Positions 5,006 to 6,850 of a stretch of 6,850 bases of DNA are shown piece by piece. The position numbers were made by a program, and so were the translations under genes. The notes beneath the pieces are model-generated. The model saw only the letters and a program-made list of their open reading frames with translations, ran no database searches and had not been told where the DNA came from. This DNA is from Ectopseudomonas composti (GTDB taxonomy: Bacteria > Pseudomonadota > Gammaproteobacteria > Pseudomonadales > Pseudomonadaceae), in assembly GCA_946886245.1 (NCBI GenBank), contig CAMPIF010000233.1, positions 1-6,850 of the forward strand. The letters are read 5' to 3'. Positions within the stretch are counted from its first letter, which is position 1. Each line of letters begins with the position of its first letter.

Positions 5006-6850
5006 ATGCTTAGAAATATTCGCTTGAGCCTGAAGCTCATCTTGATACTCGCCTGTCCCATGATTGGTTTTCTCTGGCTGGCGGGCTCATACACAAGTGA
5101 TAGCTATAACACCGTAAGGCAGATGGAAAAGACAGTGGAGGCAAGTGAGGCGGCGCAGACCGTCAGCCATCTGATCACCGCTCTGCAGCGCGAGCGAGGT
5201 GCGAGCGGCGTCTATCTGGGGAGCCAAGGGCGGATCATGGGTCGTCGGTTGCCGGAGATGCGGCAAGCTACTAACAAGGCGTTAGATGACGCACGAGCAT
5301 TATCCGTACGCAACGGCGCTCTGATCGGTGCCGCTTTGACAGCACTCGATGAGCTTCAGCCCCTGCGTGCGCAGGTAGATAAATTAGCAATCAGCAATGT
5401 TGAGTCCGGAGCTCGCTTTACCGGATATATCAAGGCGTTGATCGGTTTTACCCATGCGGTGGAGCGTAGCGTTGAAGACGTGGGGCTTGCGCGAGCTCTA
5501 GGTGGATTGAACCAGTTCATCGAAATGAAGGAACGGGCCGGTCGTGAGCGCGCAATGCTTGGGGTCGTCTTTAATCAGGGGCACTTCGATGCTCCGATGC
5601 TTGCATCCTTCAGCCGGAACCTGGGTGAGTTTTCGGCATATATGGACGGCTTCCGTCGCACTGCTGACGCGCAATTCGTCCGCGCGCTAGACAAGAAGTT
5701 ACAAGATCCGAGCGCGCTAGAGGTAGAAAGACTCCAGCGCCTTGCCTTTGACGTACCGATTGGGCAACGCCTGGATGTCAACAGCGAGAGTTGGTTCGAG
5801 ACGGCGACCAAGCGGATCGACTTGATGGGGGAGTTGGAGCAGGAGCTGGCGCAGGATGTGGGGCGGTTGGCCGGGCGTGCTCGCGATGGGGCTTACGAGG
5901 CGTTGTGGCTCACACTGGCGGCGGTGGTCATTGCGCTCTCGGTAGTAGCGGGCCTTTCCTACCTCATCATTCGGAACATCAAGCTGGCCGTGCGGGACGT
6001 CAATCATGCGCTGGTAGCACTTTCAACACGAGATCTGACCTCTAAAGCGCTGTACGAAGGCAGCGACGAATTTGGAGAGATATCGCGCAACTTGAATGCG
6101 ATGGCAGTTGAACTGCGACATGTCATAGGAGAGATCAGCAATGCCACCGCGCAAGTAGCCACAGCTGCCGAGGAGTCGTCAGCCGTGACGGTGCAGACGA
6201 GTCAGAGCATCGACAAACAGCGCCAGGGAACAGAATTGGTCGTGACGGCCATCAACGAGATGAGCGCGACCGTAAGGGATGTCGCGAGAAGCACCAACGA
6301 TGCCGCCGAGCTGTCGCAGCAACTCAATGCTAACACCGTGCAAGGACGTGCCGAGATAGAAAGTACCATCGGCCTCATTCGTCAGTTGTCCACCCAGGCG
6401 GATGAAACCGCCGACATTATCGCCGACCTCAAGAGAGAGAGTGATTCGATCTCCTCCGTACTGGATGTGATTCGGGGCATCGCCGATCAGACGAACCTGC
6501 TCGCCCTCAATGCTGCGATTGAGGCAGCACGTGCCGGTGAGCATGGACGAGGCTTTGCCGTGGTTGCGTCCGAGGTGCGAGTGCTTGCCCAGAAAACCCA
6601 GGAATCGACGGGCAGCATTCAGGAAATGATCGCTACTTTACAAGGAGGTGCCGACAGAGCTGCGCGATCAATGCAGGAGACGTTGTCGAAGGCGCAGGCC
6701 GGGGCCAGCAATATCGGGCGAGCGGGTGAGTTGTTGATCGAAATTGCTGAAGGAGTCTCGGCGATCAGTGATCGCAACCTTCAGATTGCGACGGCAGCTG
6801 AGGAGCAGAGTGCAGTGGCCGAGGATATCAACCGCAACATCGTCGAAATC
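5006..6850 (+). CDS. Methyl-accepting chemotaxis protein with NIT-type sensor domain (C-terminus cut by window edge)
   Basis: The frame is open from the ATG at 5006 to the window edge, 615 codons without a stop. Order: TM helix 1 (about residues 11-27), a periplasmic helical domain (about 45-290), TM helix 2 (about 300-322), HAMP (about 322-375), then the cytoplasmic signalling coiled coil. The periplasmic domain has the paired motifs [13 protein letters not shown] (59-71) and [11 protein letters not shown] (175-185), which typify the nitrate/nitrite-sensing NIT domain. The conserved tip runs from [19 protein letters not shown] (491-509) to [12 protein letters not shown] (514-525). It should signal through CheW/CheA. 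GAGG (4997-5000) precedes the ATG by 5 bases. Codons such as AGA, TTA, ATA and GTA are more common than in ubiV. The ligand is inferred from the domain family; perhaps some 50 residues are missing. Confidence 0.93.
   Translation, partial: MLRNIRLSLKLILILACPMIGFLWLAGSYTSDSYNTVRQMEKTVEASEAAQTVSHLITALQRERGASGVYLGSQGRIMGRRLPEMRQATNKALDDARALSVRNGALIGAALTALDELQPLRAQVDKLAISNVESGARFTGYIKALIGFTHAVERSVEDVGLARALGGLNQFIEMKERAGRERAMLGVVFNQGHFDAPMLASFSRNLGEFSAYMDGFRRTADAQFVRALDKKLQDPSALEVERLQRLAFDVPIGQRLDVNSESWFETATKRIDLMGELEQELAQDVGRLAGRARDGAYEALWLTLAAVVIALSVVAGLSYLIIRNIKLAVRDVNHALVALSTRDLTSKALYEGSDEFGEISRNLNAMAVELRHVIGEISNATAQVATAAEESSAVTVQTSQSIDKQRQGTELVVTAINEMSATVRDVARSTNDAAELSQQLNANTVQGRAEIESTIGLIRQLSTQADETADIIADLKRESDSISSVLDVIRGIADQTNLLALNAAIEAARAGEHGRGFAVVASEVRVLAQKTQESTGSIQEMIATLQGGADRAARSMQETLSKAQAGASNIGRAGELLIEIAEGVSAISDRNLQIATAAEEQSAVAEDINRNIVEI

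Noticed and set aside
4885..5094. 69-codon minus-strand frame across the receptor start
   Set aside because: It overlaps the start and first membrane helix of the chemotaxis gene and has no recognisable features.

Overview
The window looks like a chromosomal segment of a denitrifying or otherwise facultatively anaerobic gammaproteobacterium, most likely Pseudomonas or a close relative. The coding sequence is fairly GC-rich, the genes have Shine-Dalgarno sites, and two FNR-type (Anr/Dnr-like) boxes sit upstream of anaerobic-metabolism genes. The order moaB-moeA-ubiU-ubiV-ubiT matches what I recall of the moaB1-moeA1 and PA3913-PA3911 region of P. aeruginosa. That comparison is from memory and was not computed.

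Layout. Positions 1-40 (minus strand) hold the first 13 codons of a divergent gene that resembles the small DUF3079 family. Positions 41-214 are a divergent regulatory region with an Anr/Dnr-type box (102-115) and three TATCAG repeats. moaB (215-769) and moeA (766-1998) overlap by ATGA and encode late molybdenum-cofactor steps. A 77-base gap (1999-2075) holds a second Anr/Dnr-type box with a well-placed -10 element. It precedes ubiU (2076-3065), ubiV (3073-3960) and ubiT (3957-4418), the O2-independent ubiquinone hydroxylation genes. A folded RNA-like structure (4420-4497) follows ubiT. The region 4498-5005 has no convincing gene but several inverted repeats and two weak promoter candidates. 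From 5006 to the right edge runs an incomplete methyl-accepting chemotaxis protein with a NIT-type sensor domain.

How the genes fit together. Moco is needed by nitrate reductase and other molybdoenzymes. UbiUVT makes ubiquinone without O2, so the membrane quinone pool can feed anaerobic nitrate respiration. The two boxes suggest that both modules are switched on together when oxygen falls. The NIT-domain receptor may add taxis or signalling related to nitrate or nitrite, but that link is inferred from the domain and its position. I see no CRISPR array, tRNA, rRNA, complete mobile element or clearly new system. The less explained parts are the divergent DUF3079-like gene, the structured 3' end of the ubi operon and the 4498-5005 gap.
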